A stretch of 36,536 nt of DNA from Oligoflexia bacterium (GCA_014376785.1 JACMQW010000038.1:1-36536), one strand, 5' to 3'. Shown: positions 1-7,784, counted from the first letter of the stretch. Notes: generated by a model from the sequence alone, not told the origin. Translations and numbers: made by a program.

Positions 1-987
1 GGTCGGACACTAAACGGCGTTTGGATTGATTCAAATTTCTATGGTTCTGTTTTTAAGAGTTTATTATTAAATCCTGTAGATCCAGAACTTTTAGTGGTGG
101 CCGGCGTGATCCACTCGAGTGGTGCGGTAGACATTTTACCAGTTAATTATGTTCCGGAGGGAACAGTTTCCGATTCCGCTGCTGAAAATAATTCTAGAAT
201 TGTTCTGAGAAATGAAAACGGACAGGAGATTGGGTCCGCAACCTTCGATACGAACTATTCTACTGAGATCATCCCTTCTCGTGGCGCGTCCGTCACGACC
301 GAAATCTCTCCATTTGTTGTTAAGCTTCCTTATTCAGCCGATGTATCGGTCGTAGAAGTGGAAAGCCAAGGTAAGGTCGTTAAGACAATCCTACCAAATT
401 CGGCGCTTTTACTCGATACCATTAAGGCAATTGCAACGACGTCATATAAAAAATATCCCGAGATTTCTCGAAGGTTATTTCTGGCGTTCGCGGCAGAGAT
501 AGAAAAAATAAATACGAAGTGTATAAACACTACCTATAAGAAAAAGCCAATGCTTCGCGAGGAAGAGCGAATCGAAATGTGTAGAGAATTAAGAGCGACT
601 CTCACTTTAAATTTACGGGATGCGATCGCGAGGGACCTAAATGATTCTTTGAATAAGGCTGATCCGTTAGAATTAACGAAGAATGAAGCTCTCCAGAGGA
701 TAGATTCGGTGCTGCTTCGGTTAATTCCGAATCAGGTCGAGGAGGGTAATCAATCTCAGTATAAGTTACGTATTCTGCCGTATCGATTCGGTCGCAGAGA
801 TGAATCGATTTTAAAGATTCAGTCAGTTACCCAAGGGGTTAATGGAAAAGTTACATACAATAGCTCAGGATACGTGGAGTACATTCCGAATTCAAAACCC
901 GCTTCAGGCGATACGTTCACGGTTACAATTGCTAATAGCTGGGGAGCGAGTGTCCTAAAAACCGTAACTATTTCGCCGAGAAAATAA
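1..987 (+). CDS. 3' part of a large secreted/surface protein with C-terminal Ig/cadherin-like domain (partial)
   Basis: The reading frame is open from the first base of the window to the TAA at 985-987, giving 328 codons. The GTG at 94 is therefore probably internal, and the true start lies upstream of the window. The last ~50 residues (NGKVTYNSSGYVEYIP, then a GDTFTVTIANSWG stretch) have the pattern of tandem-95/cadherin-like bacterial Ig repeats found in large extracellular proteins. The middle contains a Lys/Glu/Arg-rich, probably helical stretch with two Cys. A membrane-protein gene follows after 1 bp, so the two are probably co-transcribed. The sequence is AT-richer than the centre of the window. 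A surface role is inferred only from the Ig-like tail, and the substrate or partner is unknown. Confidence 0.7.
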   Translation, partial: GRTLNGVWIDSNFYGSVFKSLLLNPVDPELLVVAGVIHSSGAVDILPVNYVPEGTVSDSAAENNSRIVLRNENGQEIGSATFDTNYSTEIIPSRGASVTTEISPFVVKLPYSADVSVVEVESQGKVVKTILPNSALLLDTIKAIATTSYKKYPEISRRLFLAFAAEIEKINTKCINTTYKKKPMLREEERIEMCRELRATLTLNLRDAIARDLNDSLNKADPLELTKNEALQRIDSVLLRLIPNQVEEGNQSQYKLRILPYRFGRRDESILKIQSVTQGVNGKVTYNSSGYVEYIPNSKPASGDTFTVTIANSWGASVLKTVTISPRK

Positions 988-988
988 A

Positions 989-1426
989 ATGTACAAAATT
1001 ATCTCAGATAACTTCATGCTTCGGTTTGTAATTTTGCTAGCCGTCATTTCATTTTCAATTTACTGCGTTCCAAATTGGGGGTTGCATGAAAATTTAACTC
1101 CAGATTCGCATTCGCACGTAGGATTGATGAAATCCGACGCAGTAACCAACGCGGTAATGTACAGTTTACCTATTAACTTATTAGGATTTTTCATCCGAAG
1201 GGCTTCGGTCGGCAAATGGTCGATATCGAACTTGAAGCGTGGATTTGCAGTTGAATCCGCATGCACTATTTTCTGTGTCGGCGCAATTCTGGTCTCTACC
1301 AGGAATTTTGGAGGCCCTCGGCTAGTTCTACCTTGGTATCCACTCCAACTTTCGGCGACGGGTATACATGCGGCGTTGGTTCTTTATGTGAATAACCGCC
1401 GTAGTGCTAAATCTTCCGACAGCTAA
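989..1426 (+). CDS. Small integral membrane protein, unknown function
   Basis: This 145-aa protein starts at an ATG 1 bp after the preceding stop codon, so it is probably translated from the same mRNA. It has several hydrophobic stretches: near residues 10-28, near 55-70, around 90-105 and around 120-135. This suggests three or four membrane segments joined by short polar loops. I recognise no family motif. Codon and base usage match the AT-rich upstream gene. It could assist or anchor the large secreted protein encoded just before it, but only adjacency supports that. The gene looks real because of the tight spacing and consistent hydrophobic pattern. Confidence 0.6.
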   Translation: MYKIISDNFMLRFVILLAVISFSIYCVPNWGLHENLTPDSHSHVGLMKSDAVTNAVMYSLPINLLGFFIRRASVGKWSISNLKRGFAVESACTIFCVGAILVSTRNFGGPRLVLPWYPLQLSATGIHAALVLYVNNRRSAKSSDS

Positions 1427-1769
1427 TATTGAATTTCTGATTATTCAAGCTGTTCGTCGTAATTCATCTGTGACAACGTAATCGGCCGTAGCTCTTAGGC
1501 GAAGCTGTCTGTCTTTTAAGTTTTATTTCAACTTCGAAATATCCCGTACCCTCAAAGCAACTCGATTAGCCTTGTAGGGTTCACAAGTCAGTTCAGTCTC
1601 ATGGCAGAAGAGGTTAGCTCACACCCAATAACAATTTCCTGAAATGTGTGTCATCCAGTCGGAAGATCGTGTGCGCTTCAGATCGCGACTAAGAAGTTTC
1701 ATAAATTTTATCTGGTTTTTTTGTTCTCGAAAAAAATTGAAGAAACTTTTGCATCGTCACGAGTGCGGA

Positions 1770-1824
1770 TGCCCTAAACAAAAAACCCGACTCGCAAAAC
1801 TGCGAATCGGGCCGGTTTGGTTGG
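1770..1824. repeat. Direct repeat copy 1: tRNA 3' tip plus terminator (att-like)
   Basis: This copy matches 5614-5670 in the same orientation, apart from two substitutions (1774 and 1812) and a 2-nt difference in an A run. Read on the minus strand it comprises the last seven bases of the tRNA-Gln (CCAACCA) followed by its terminator hairpin, but no tRNA body is present here. This is the layout expected of a distal attachment site, or of the scar of a lost tRNA copy. Confidence 0.75.
1780..1811 (-). terminator. Orphan intrinsic terminator (copy of the tRNA-Gln terminator)
   Basis: On the minus strand there is a 10-bp stem (1802-1811 pairing with 1786-1795, one G-U) with a 6-nt loop, followed by a run of six T. 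It is nearly identical to the terminator after tRNA-Gln at 5624-5657. No gene on the minus strand immediately upstream needs it, except possibly the gene unit ending at 2459. Confidence 0.7.
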
Positions 1825-2458
1825 TTTGATGAGTATCAAATAATTTCGGCCACTTACCGCGCCTTTTGTCCTATTGTAGGACAACTTTTCTTTTTTCCAA
1901 TGCCTATTTTTTTGGATCTCACTAACACCATCGAAATGATGCGAAATACGTTTTAAAATTTTGCGCAGCGGCTCAGCAATACTCGGTAACCCATGCAATG
2001 TTTTCTTGAACTAGGATAGGTCCATAGCCAAATTTGTAGCGCGGAAATTGTTTTGGATGAGCATTCAAACAAAGTTCTTTGTTTCCCCAAATCTTCGAGC
2101 AAGTGGCTTTATCATCTAAAGATGATGACATGTCTTTCAACGAAAGATGGTAAAGGTCTGTCGTCAACCTCTCCGATTTTTTATCTTTGCCGGGCCGAAA
2201 TAGTTGCTAATCTTCCGATCTTTTCTATTAGCCGCTAAGTGAGCAAAACAATCAGGTCCGTCGAGAAAGTAGTTTCAGAACAAGAGCATCAGCAACGCTA
2301 TTAGAACGACAAAGACACATTCTAAATCTCACTGGAGCTCAGATAATTTCAAATTGCGCCAAAGTTGAATTTCCTTAAAATAACTAGGAAACTCGCTTCA
2401 TTAGCGCAGGCTTTGGTCAGATAAGCGGGGAAAGTGGATCTACTTTAGGTCCTTGTAT

Positions 2459-3565
2459 TTACTTTGCTCCATCCAGTCGTTTCCACCATTCGAAGCGGGG
2501 TTGCTTTCCATGGTGCTCTCCTAATTCTTTCGGTTTGCACCCAGACAATTTGGTTGGAACGGACCCGATAAAGCGCTTGCCTGCAGTTGTTTTACCAATG
2601 AGAAAAAGTGACCGATCTAAGTTGCACTGCACGTCGAGGTCGGCGACTAAAAAAGTCAGTAGGAGATTTTTTGGGCGATTATGCCCGGAGTCGACTCGAG
2701 GATGGTGGATGCCTTCGAGAAATTCCTCCCAGACGGATTTTTCATCACCCGCGATATTTTCGAATTTTCCGGAAGTTACAACTTTTGAGGCCACTGGCTT
2801 TGCGTACCCAGGTCCGAACATCGCGTTCGGGATATCAATTTGCGTCGCATCGAATTCGCCAGAACTCAAAATCAGGACGGAAATTCTCCCAGTCGGTTTG
2901 GCTGGATTGATATCTCCGCAACGACCTTCTCCTCCCTCTTCGCGAGCGCGGATCCGTACCGTTGTTAAGTTAGGGTCCGAAGGCCCTGTTACTGATCCAG
3001 TCACTTGTCTCTGAATTTTAGGGAGTTCGAGATTCCAGCCTGGACAATCAGTTTCAGGTTCATCATTAGCGGCAGTACTTGTGGCGTACGGAAACTGTGT
3101 TTCTCCTTCAGCAAAAAATTGGACAAGTCCTGGAGGATGAGGGCTAGTGATTTCGAAACCGCTCACGGATTGTCCAGGCTTCAGGGAGTAGATATGAACT
3201 GGTAGTGAAGTGTCGTTAGTCACCTTATTCGCTTCCCGACTATCAATTCCGAAAGTATTCCAGAGTAGGAATGTAGGAGCCGATCCTAGTTCGACGAAGT
3301 CTGACCTCCAGTTGGCCGCGCTAATTGTGGAAACTGGCTTTTGCCCTAGATAGAGCCCGAAATAATCGATCGATAAAACCGAGTTAGGCCCGTTTTTCAA
3401 CATGTAGCGATACCGATACGTTTGTGATTTCTTATCGAATGTAACGGCTCCGGTTAGCATGGGATCGACTGCACTTTTGGGCGTTGGGCATGAATCCGCA
3501 ACCGCAACTCCGCCAGTTACGATCAAAGTGAAGACAATTGCTGACATTTTCGCTAAATTTCTCAT
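2459..3565 (-). CDS. Secreted protein with calcium-loop-poor 'FDAT…FGP' C-terminal domain, unknown role
   Basis: This 368-aa protein starts at an ATG with an AAGGAACG ribosome-binding site, 8 bp after the stop of the gene at 3574-4971, so the two form a unit. An N-terminal signal peptide (about residues 1-23, ending VAVADS) predicts export. Residues ~225-345 follow a pattern recurrent in bacterial extracellular proteins: a strand such as ISVLILSSGEFDAT, then FGPG, a loop, then a hydrophobic LLLTFLVAD strand and a final Gly/Cys strand. In the usual form the loop is Asp/Gly-rich (a DxNxDGxxDL-like motif). Here it is poor in those residues, so the domain may be degenerate. Four or more Cys suggest disulfides. 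The function is unknown. The neighbouring gene encodes a peptidase-like protein, so action on the envelope or on extracellular targets is possible. Confidence 0.65.
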   Translation of the reverse strand: MRNLAKMSAIVFTLIVTGGVAVADSCPTPKSAVDPMLTGAVTFDKKSQTYRYRYMLKNGPNSVLSIDYFGLYLGQKPVSTISAANWRSDFVELGSAPTFLLWNTFGIDSREANKVTNDTSLPVHIYSLKPGQSVSGFEITSPHPPGLVQFFAEGETQFPYATSTAANDEPETDCPGWNLELPKIQRQVTGSVTGPSDPNLTTVRIRAREEGGEGRCGDINPAKPTGRISVLILSSGEFDATQIDIPNAMFGPGYAKPVASKVVTSGKFENIAGDEKSVWEEFLEGIHHPRVDSGHNRPKNLLLTFLVADLDVQCNLDRSLFLIGKTTAGKRFIGSVPTKLSGCKPKELGEHHGKQPRFEWWKRLDGAK

Positions 3566-3573
3566 ATCGTTCC

Positions 3574-4971
3574 TTAATCCGCTAATTGAACATGCCAGTG
3601 ATTAGTGCCAGGGTTCGCCGGGGATTCCTTGAACACAGTAAATTCAAAGTTGCTTCGGCGCGCCGCAGAGGCAATTGCGTTTTTCTGACCTTGGGATAAT
3701 CCACTCAAACTAATATCCAATGTACGTCCGTTACGATGGCCGCAGTGAGGGGGATTCCAGTCCTTGTGAATATCGTACATTCCGCCCCATTTTAAGCTTG
3801 CTGCTTCGGATCGGATTCTCGGAATTGAAGTCGGAGCTAAGACATAGTTTGGTAAGGCCTCTGAAAAACTCTTAAGTCTGTCTGCCATATTCTTGCTGCC
3901 GTAAAAGCCTTGTGAGTGTGAAGCTTTTGGGTCTGCGCCGTTTATTATAACGTCGATAAACGCACTAGATAGTTCAACCCAATTATTGGAGTCCTGGGCC
4001 TGAACATCGACTGTAAATTTAACTGGATCAAGACGTTCGCCGCTAGGACCGAAACCGTTTACGGTCAAATTTACTTGGTGTGCAACATCTGGCGCTTCGT
4101 ACGTGAATTTACTTTTATCGTTTGGATTTAGCGTGACATCCCCGTTTGGAAGCTTCCCGTGGTCATGGCCGCCGTTGAAATCGCCTTCCGACACATTTAT
4201 TTCGTAACCGCAATCGGTACTGTACTCATTTGTCGAAATTTTCTCACATTTGACTTCAAAATTGCGGTTAGAAGGTCCAGAACCTTTTGCACAATGGGCG
4301 CTCGGATAGTCGTATTGAGACGGAAGAACAGACAGATTCTTGGCACTCGGGACGGCTGTACCATCTGCAAAAACCTCGATAATAAAATGAGGCGATTCTG
4401 GAGTGGGAGAGGGAATCGGAGTCGGAATTGGTGAGGGTTCTGGAACAGGATTGTTGATGTAGACTTCCGAAACGTTGACTGTAGATTCTCCAATCGTCCA
4501 TCGGCATTGCGCAGAAACGAAGTTTTCCACCCCTTGAGCATGAATGATATTGGTACCTGGATAAAGGTGGGTGGTAGTGCCGTATAATGCGCAAAGAACC
4601 GGCGTGCCGGTTAATCCGAGATTTAGATACAAATCATTTGAGTTAGCCGTGAATGTGAAGGAAGAAAAGTAAACTCCCAGATCAGAGATCGGGCCGATCC
4701 AAAAATCTATTCCAGAATTCGAAAAAAGTGGAGGTTGGCTCGTCCTCGTAGTGACATTGAGCTTCACGGAAGTCGTAGTGGGAAGGTTACCAGCATGAAG
4801 CTTTTCCGAATAAACTTTGTATGCAGTGGTTCCCGTTCCAGGCGTGATATTAACGCTGTCAGATATCCAGTCGCCGGGTGGAATCTCGAGCAATGCATAT
4901 GAAGGAGTTGTGTACGCAGCGAAGCAGAAGGAAAGAAAGAAAGTTTTAAGCACGGAACTTTTGATAGTCAT
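3574..4971 (-). CDS. Secreted protein with C-terminal LAS/M15-type zinc peptidase-like domain
   Basis: I start this gene at the ATG at 4971, behind a GGGGA site, which gives 465 aa. The frame is also open from a TTG four codons earlier. Residues 1-27 form a signal peptide. The N-terminal third is Thr/Ser-rich, and a Pro-rich linker (PSPIPTPIPSPTP) lies near residue 190. The C-terminus carries the hallmark zinc ligands of LAS metallopeptidases (M15, VanX/MepA type): HRNGRTLD (His412, Asp419) and NHWH near the C-terminus (His458/His460). Known LAS enzymes cut D-Ala-containing peptides in peptidoglycan, so a cell-wall hydrolase is likely. The central part resembles a beta-rich accessory region. 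It lies first in a two-gene unit inside the tRNA-linked accessory segment. Which ligand acts as general base is not certain. Confidence 0.75.
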   Translation of the reverse strand: MTIKSSVLKTFFLSFCFAAYTTPSYALLEIPPGDWISDSVNITPGTGTTAYKVYSEKLHAGNLPTTTSVKLNVTTRTSQPPLFSNSGIDFWIGPISDLGVYFSSFTFTANSNDLYLNLGLTGTPVLCALYGTTTHLYPGTNIIHAQGVENFVSAQCRWTIGESTVNVSEVYINNPVPEPSPIPTPIPSPTPESPHFIIEVFADGTAVPSAKNLSVLPSQYDYPSAHCAKGSGPSNRNFEVKCEKISTNEYSTDCGYEINVSEGDFNGGHDHGKLPNGDVTLNPNDKSKFTYEAPDVAHQVNLTVNGFGPSGERLDPVKFTVDVQAQDSNNWVELSSAFIDVIINGADPKASHSQGFYGSKNMADRLKSFSEALPNYVLAPTSIPRIRSEAASLKWGGMYDIHKDWNPPHCGHRNGRTLDISLSGLSQGQKNAIASAARRSNFEFTVFKESPANPGTNHWHVQLAD

Positions 4972-5613
4972 TGCATTCCCCAAACGTACTTAATTAATAC
5001 TCCGTTAAGAATAAATTAAAAACCGTGTTTTAATTGACGCATAGGTTTGGTTAATACGCGCTTGCTAGGTATGGGTTTAAACTAGAATCAATTTTTTTTC
5101 GGGAATAGGCACAGGGAGCGGATCGATGAGTTTGAAAGGCTCCAACCGAAGTTTTGATCAACGATCGAAATAAACCCGACCTAATGCGCCGATTGTGCGG
5201 CGACTTGTAAGTTTAGTTCCAAACTTTGTAGGAATGAATTTTTGGTCTTAAGGAAATTTCAAAAAAGTTTCTCAAATTCGAAGGGCTTCAGATGCTTGTG
5301 AAGCTAGCTTCGGCGAATGTGGGTCAAAGTACGATTAGCGGCTACTTTTTCAACGAATAAATTTTTTGAATGTTGCGCGCCTAGAGAAAGTGCGGCCCAG
5401 ATTCTGACAATCGAATCAATCAGCATTCGTGATGATGCTGCTGCTTCTGGTATTCTTTAGTTTAAAAGTTATTTTAGAGAATGAACTCCGCAGAGTTATT
5501 TCGATTATCCATGAAAAATTAATTCGATGTGAAATTCTAGTGCTCCACTTTTCCATCGAAACAAAACCGATCTTCAAACAATGGTTTCTCGCAGCCGCTT
5601 TGAAAAAAACATC
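4972..5613. other. Non-coding stretch upstream of the peptidase gene
   Basis: About 640 AT-rich bases lie between the peptidase start and the tRNA terminator repeat. The promoter of the minus-strand two-gene unit should lie within the first ~100 bases, but no clear -35/-10 pair stands out. The overlapping open frames at 5416-5742 and 5429-5728 read through the terminator hairpin and the tRNA, so I do not count them as genes. Confidence 0.5.
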
Positions 5614-5670
5614 TGCCTTAAACAAAAAAAACCCGACTCGCAAAACTGCGAATCGGGTCGGTTTGGTTGG
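5614..5670. repeat. Direct repeat copy 2: at the 3' end of tRNA-Gln (att-like)
   Basis: This is the partner of 1770-1824. It covers the terminator hairpin and the last seven bases of the intact tRNA-Gln. If the pair is attL/attR, the bounded segment (1825-5613) carries only the two secreted-protein genes and no recombinase. Confidence 0.75.
5624..5657 (-). terminator. Intrinsic terminator of tRNA-Gln
   Basis: On the minus strand, 5648-5657 (CCCGATTCGC) pairs with 5632-5641 (GCGAGTCGGG), with one G-U and a 6-nt loop, followed by eight T. It lies 6 nt past the encoded CCA of the tRNA. Confidence 0.9.
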
Positions 5671-5738
5671 GGTACTAGGATTCGAACCTAGGAATGCAGG
5701 AATCAAAATCCTGTGTCTTACCACTTGACGATACCCCA
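5664..5738 (-). tRNA. tRNA-Gln (anticodon TTG), CCA encoded
   Basis: Read on the minus strand, the acceptor arm TGGGGTA pairs perfectly with TACCCCA. The anticodon arm CAGGA/TCCTG encloses the loop TTTTGAT, giving anticodon TTG (Gln). The T arm CCTAG/CTAGG holds the GTTCGAATC loop. The discriminator base is A (5667), and CCA is encoded at 5666-5664. The gene is followed by its own terminator and preceded by a promoter. It marks the right edge of the accessory segment. Confidence 0.95.
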
Positions 5739-5760
5739 TCAAAACTTGCGTGAGCTTAAT

Positions 5761-5789
5761 GGAATAACAAAACTTCTGGGCGCTCGCAA
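5761..5789 (-). promoter_or_regulatory. Promoter for tRNA-Gln
   Basis: On the minus strand there is a -35 TTGCGA (5789-5784), exactly 17 bases of spacer and a -10 TATTCC (5766-5761). A start ~6-7 bases downstream would leave a ~16-nt leader before the tRNA. The match is by eye only. Confidence 0.5.
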
Positions 5790-5934
5790 CGACCGAGCCA
5801 CGACGAATTCAGAGATTCGACCCGAAAATGTCAGAAAAGGTGACGAATCGACCCTTTGAAGTCACTTAACGCGCAGCAAAAGCAGTGCGAACTGTCCTCA
5901 CCTTCAGTAATATGGCGTCCAGGAGCTTCCAACC

Positions 5935-6486
5935 ATGGCCCGTGCTACAAAGATTCCCGCAACGTGGGATTCGATTTTCTTTGCGACCCCCGAACAAAAA
6001 GTACTCCGCTATCTGCTGAGTTCCCGAGAAACGACCTACACTCTTCGAGTACTGGTTTCGAAACTCAAAGGGGTGAGGGGACTTGGTGGAATCCAAGGCC
6101 TTGAAAAAATTCTGACCGAACTCGAAGAGGCCGGACTCGTCCACTTCATCGACAACCGCCGCGCCATCCGCGTTTCTGATGAACATCCCGGAAACCAAAT
6201 CATGCGTCGACTCTGGGGCCTCTGTGAACTCGAGAGCCTCTACCTCCAACTCCAGCCGATCTCGTCGAAAGGCGTTCTGCTCAGCACTGCGCCCGCGGAA
6301 ATCAGTCTTTATGTCGTGACCGAACAACCCGAAGAAGTTCGGAAGCTCACCGAACAACATCCGATGGGAAAGCTCGCGTTGCTCACCCTCCAAACCCGTG
6401 ACCAGTTTGATGTCGCGGCGAAAAAAGACGTGAAGCTTTGGAACTCTCTGAACCAAGGTGTGTTGGTGTGGGGATCGAGCTGGTGA
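5935..6486 (+). CDS. Winged-helix protein with degenerate MNT-type nucleotidyltransferase domain
   Basis: This 183-aa protein starts at an ATG 8 bases after AGGAGC. Residues ~15-85 look like a winged helix: helices, then a LEKILTELEEAGLVHFIDNRRAIRVS wing of the ArsR/MarR sort. Residues ~108-182 align by eye to the nucleotidyltransferase half of HTH-MNT proteins (ISLYVVTEQPEEVRKL, HPMGKLALLTL, SLNQGVLVWGSS). The catalytic GSxxxG and SDxDL signature is absent: the stretch reads LLSTAPAEISLYVV. I infer a DNA-binding or scaffold protein with a dead enzyme fold, not an active transferase. Its stop overlaps the next gene's GTG start by 4 bp, and it heads the lgt-plsY-btu operon. Confidence 0.65.
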   Translation: MARATKIPATWDSIFFATPEQKVLRYLLSSRETTYTLRVLVSKLKGVRGLGGIQGLEKILTELEEAGLVHFIDNRRAIRVSDEHPGNQIMRRLWGLCELESLYLQLQPISSKGVLLSTAPAEISLYVVTEQPEEVRKLTEQHPMGKLALLTLQTRDQFDVAAKKDVKLWNSLNQGVLVWGSSW

Positions 6487-7001
6487 GTCGGGCCGCTCCG
6501 CGTTCTCGAACCGATGCACGTGGATATTACTTAAAATTTGATCTGGCGAAAGCGACCCTGGCAAACCTTCCCGAACTCGCAAAACAAGCGAAGTTAACCG
6601 GTGCGATCCGTGTCTGCACTATTTTCAGAACTCACGGCGCCTGGGACCGCATCGACCAGCTTCCAGCGACGTTTGTCGAAGAGCCGAATTGGCGAGTGAT
6701 TAAAATCCCTTCGATCGAGGGAACCGAGCTTTGGATCGTTCCCGAATCAAAGCAGTCGCAAGTCGAAATGAAGACCGGATTCGATAAGCCATCGGCTTCG
6801 CTTCTGACGATTCCGGGTAAAACGATGACGACGATTAAGCACCGTGACCCGCTTTTTCGGAATGAAGTGGTCTTCGCATGGAAAAAAGACGTCATCTGCA
6901 CTTCGCTGACCGGAGCGACACTCCTCAGTCCGACCGGTGACTGGACGTTGGAGCAATTAGAAAATTTGAAAGACCTCGGCAGCTTCGCTTTCGAGGATTA
7001 G
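6483..7001 (+). CDS. Conserved-looking protein of unknown function, coupled to the wHTH gene
   Basis: I choose the GTG at 6483, which overlaps the preceding stop by 4 bp (GTGA) with GGGGA eight bases upstream. The ATG at 6438 would force a 49-bp overlap. The product is 172 aa, soluble, with no signal peptide or membrane segment. Alternating hydrophobic strands (GYYLKFDL, GAIRVCTIF, NWRVIKIPS, TELWIVP, NEVVFAWKKDVICTS) suggest a mixed alpha/beta fold. I recognise no family. Tight coupling to the wHTH/pseudo-nucleotidyltransferase gene suggests the two products work together. Confidence 0.6.
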   Translation: MSRAAPRSRTDARGYYLKFDLAKATLANLPELAKQAKLTGAIRVCTIFRTHGAWDRIDQLPATFVEEPNWRVIKIPSIEGTELWIVPESKQSQVEMKTGFDKPSASLLTIPGKTMTTIKHRDPLFRNEVVFAWKKDVICTSLTGATLLSPTGDWTLEQLENLKDLGSFAFED

Positions 7002-7010
7002 GAGAGTGTC

Positions 7011-7784
7011 GTGCATCCGCTACTTTTTCACGTAGGATCCTGGCCCGTTCATACCTATGGATTTTTGATAGCACTCGGATTTGTCTGTGCAGTGCAGATC
7101 ATCCAATACCTCGCGAAAAAATCCTCACTCGATGCGGAGCGGGTCCAAGACCTAGTTTTCTCGACGCTCGTCGTAGGATTCATCGGCGCGCGCATCGTTT
7201 ATGTGCTGACTCGCTTTTCTTTTTTCACGGACCATCCAGCAGAAATTCTGAAAGTCTGGGAAGGCGGTCTCGTATTCTATGGGGGACCTCTGCTTGCGAT
7301 CCCTTATGTGGTTTGGTTTGCGAAACGTTACCGACTTCCGATTTGGCGACTAGGGGACGCTCTTTTGCCAGGCCTGACCGTGGCCCATGCTTTTGGAAGG
7401 CTGGGTTGTCTCGCGGCAGGTTGTTGTTACGGGAGGCCAACCGGAAACGATTACGGAATTATTCTAAATTCAGAACTCGTCGATCCCGAGTTCCGTGGGA
7501 TTCATCTCCATCCCACTCAGCTTTACGAATCCGCCGCTCTGTTCGTTCTCTTTGCCGCCCTTCTCCTGATTTTTCGACGACGAAAGTTTGAAGGGCAGGT
7601 CATGCTGACTTACTTCATGGCCTATCCGATTATCCGCAGTATCGTGGAACTCTACCGAGGCGACACCATTCGAGGTTTCGTCATCGATGGAGTCCTCTCC
7701 ACCTCGCAGTTTATTTCACTTCTGGTCTTCGTCGTCGCTTTTGCGGTTCTGATCTACCGACTCCGGGAGGTTCGTGATGAATGA
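7011..7784 (+). CDS. lgt: Phosphatidylglycerol-prolipoprotein diacylglyceryl transferase
   Basis: Lgt moves the diacylglyceryl group of phosphatidylglycerol onto the lipobox Cys of prolipoproteins in the inner membrane. The 257-aa product has the expected seven or so membrane segments. It carries the family signature HAFGRLGCLAAGCCYG (residues 125-140), the conserved GGLVFYGG loop (85-92) and the downstream HPTQLYE motif. The start is a GTG preceded by GGAG. It sits 9 bp after the unknown gene and overlaps plsY by 8 bp. Its job fits the lipoproteins seen elsewhere in the window. Confidence 0.95.
   Translation: MHPLLFHVGSWPVHTYGFLIALGFVCAVQIIQYLAKKSSLDAERVQDLVFSTLVVGFIGARIVYVLTRFSFFTDHPAEILKVWEGGLVFYGGPLLAIPYVVWFAKRYRLPIWRLGDALLPGLTVAHAFGRLGCLAAGCCYGRPTGNDYGIILNSELVDPEFRGIHLHPTQLYESAALFVLFAALLLIFRRRKFEGQVMLTYFMAYPIIRSIVELYRGDTIRGFVIDGVLSTSQFISLLVFVVAFAVLIYRLREVRDE

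Larger units (their letters stand above)
1427..2458. other. Gene-poor ~1-kb stretch in the accessory segment
   Basis: No convincing gene was found. The short open frames here (around 1644-1829, 1774-1998, 1973-2167 and 2053-2238) overlap each other, lack good ribosome-binding sites and in two cases run through the terminator hairpin at 1780-1811. The stretch does hold the tRNA-terminator repeat copy at 1770-1824. It also holds two perfect small hairpins: ATCATC/GATGAT at 2111-2126, and TCTTTC/GAAAGA at 2133-2147. The minus-strand frame 1973-2167 reads protein-like (Cys, Trp and Gly spaced) and could be a decayed gene, but I cannot confirm it. Confidence 0.5.

Noticed and set aside
94-987. GTG at 94 as the start of a 297-aa gene
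   Set aside because: The frame is open back to base 1 with no stop codon, so the start is more likely outside the window.
1644-1829. Short plus-strand open frame
   Set aside because: It reads through the terminator hairpin repeat and has no ribosome-binding site.
1774-1998. Short minus-strand open frame
   Set aside because: It ends inside the terminator repeat and has no ribosome-binding site or family pattern.
2535-3014. 159-aa plus-strand open frame over the secreted-protein gene
   Set aside because: It is antisense to a gene with signal peptide and ribosome-binding site, and its own composition is not protein-like.
5416-5742. Open frames on both strands over the tRNA
   Set aside because: They overlap the tRNA-Gln and its terminator, which are much better supported.
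6438-6482. ATG at 6438 as start of the second gene
   Set aside because: It would overlap the wHTH gene by 49 bp; GTG at 6483 gives the usual 4-bp overlap and has GGGGA upstream.
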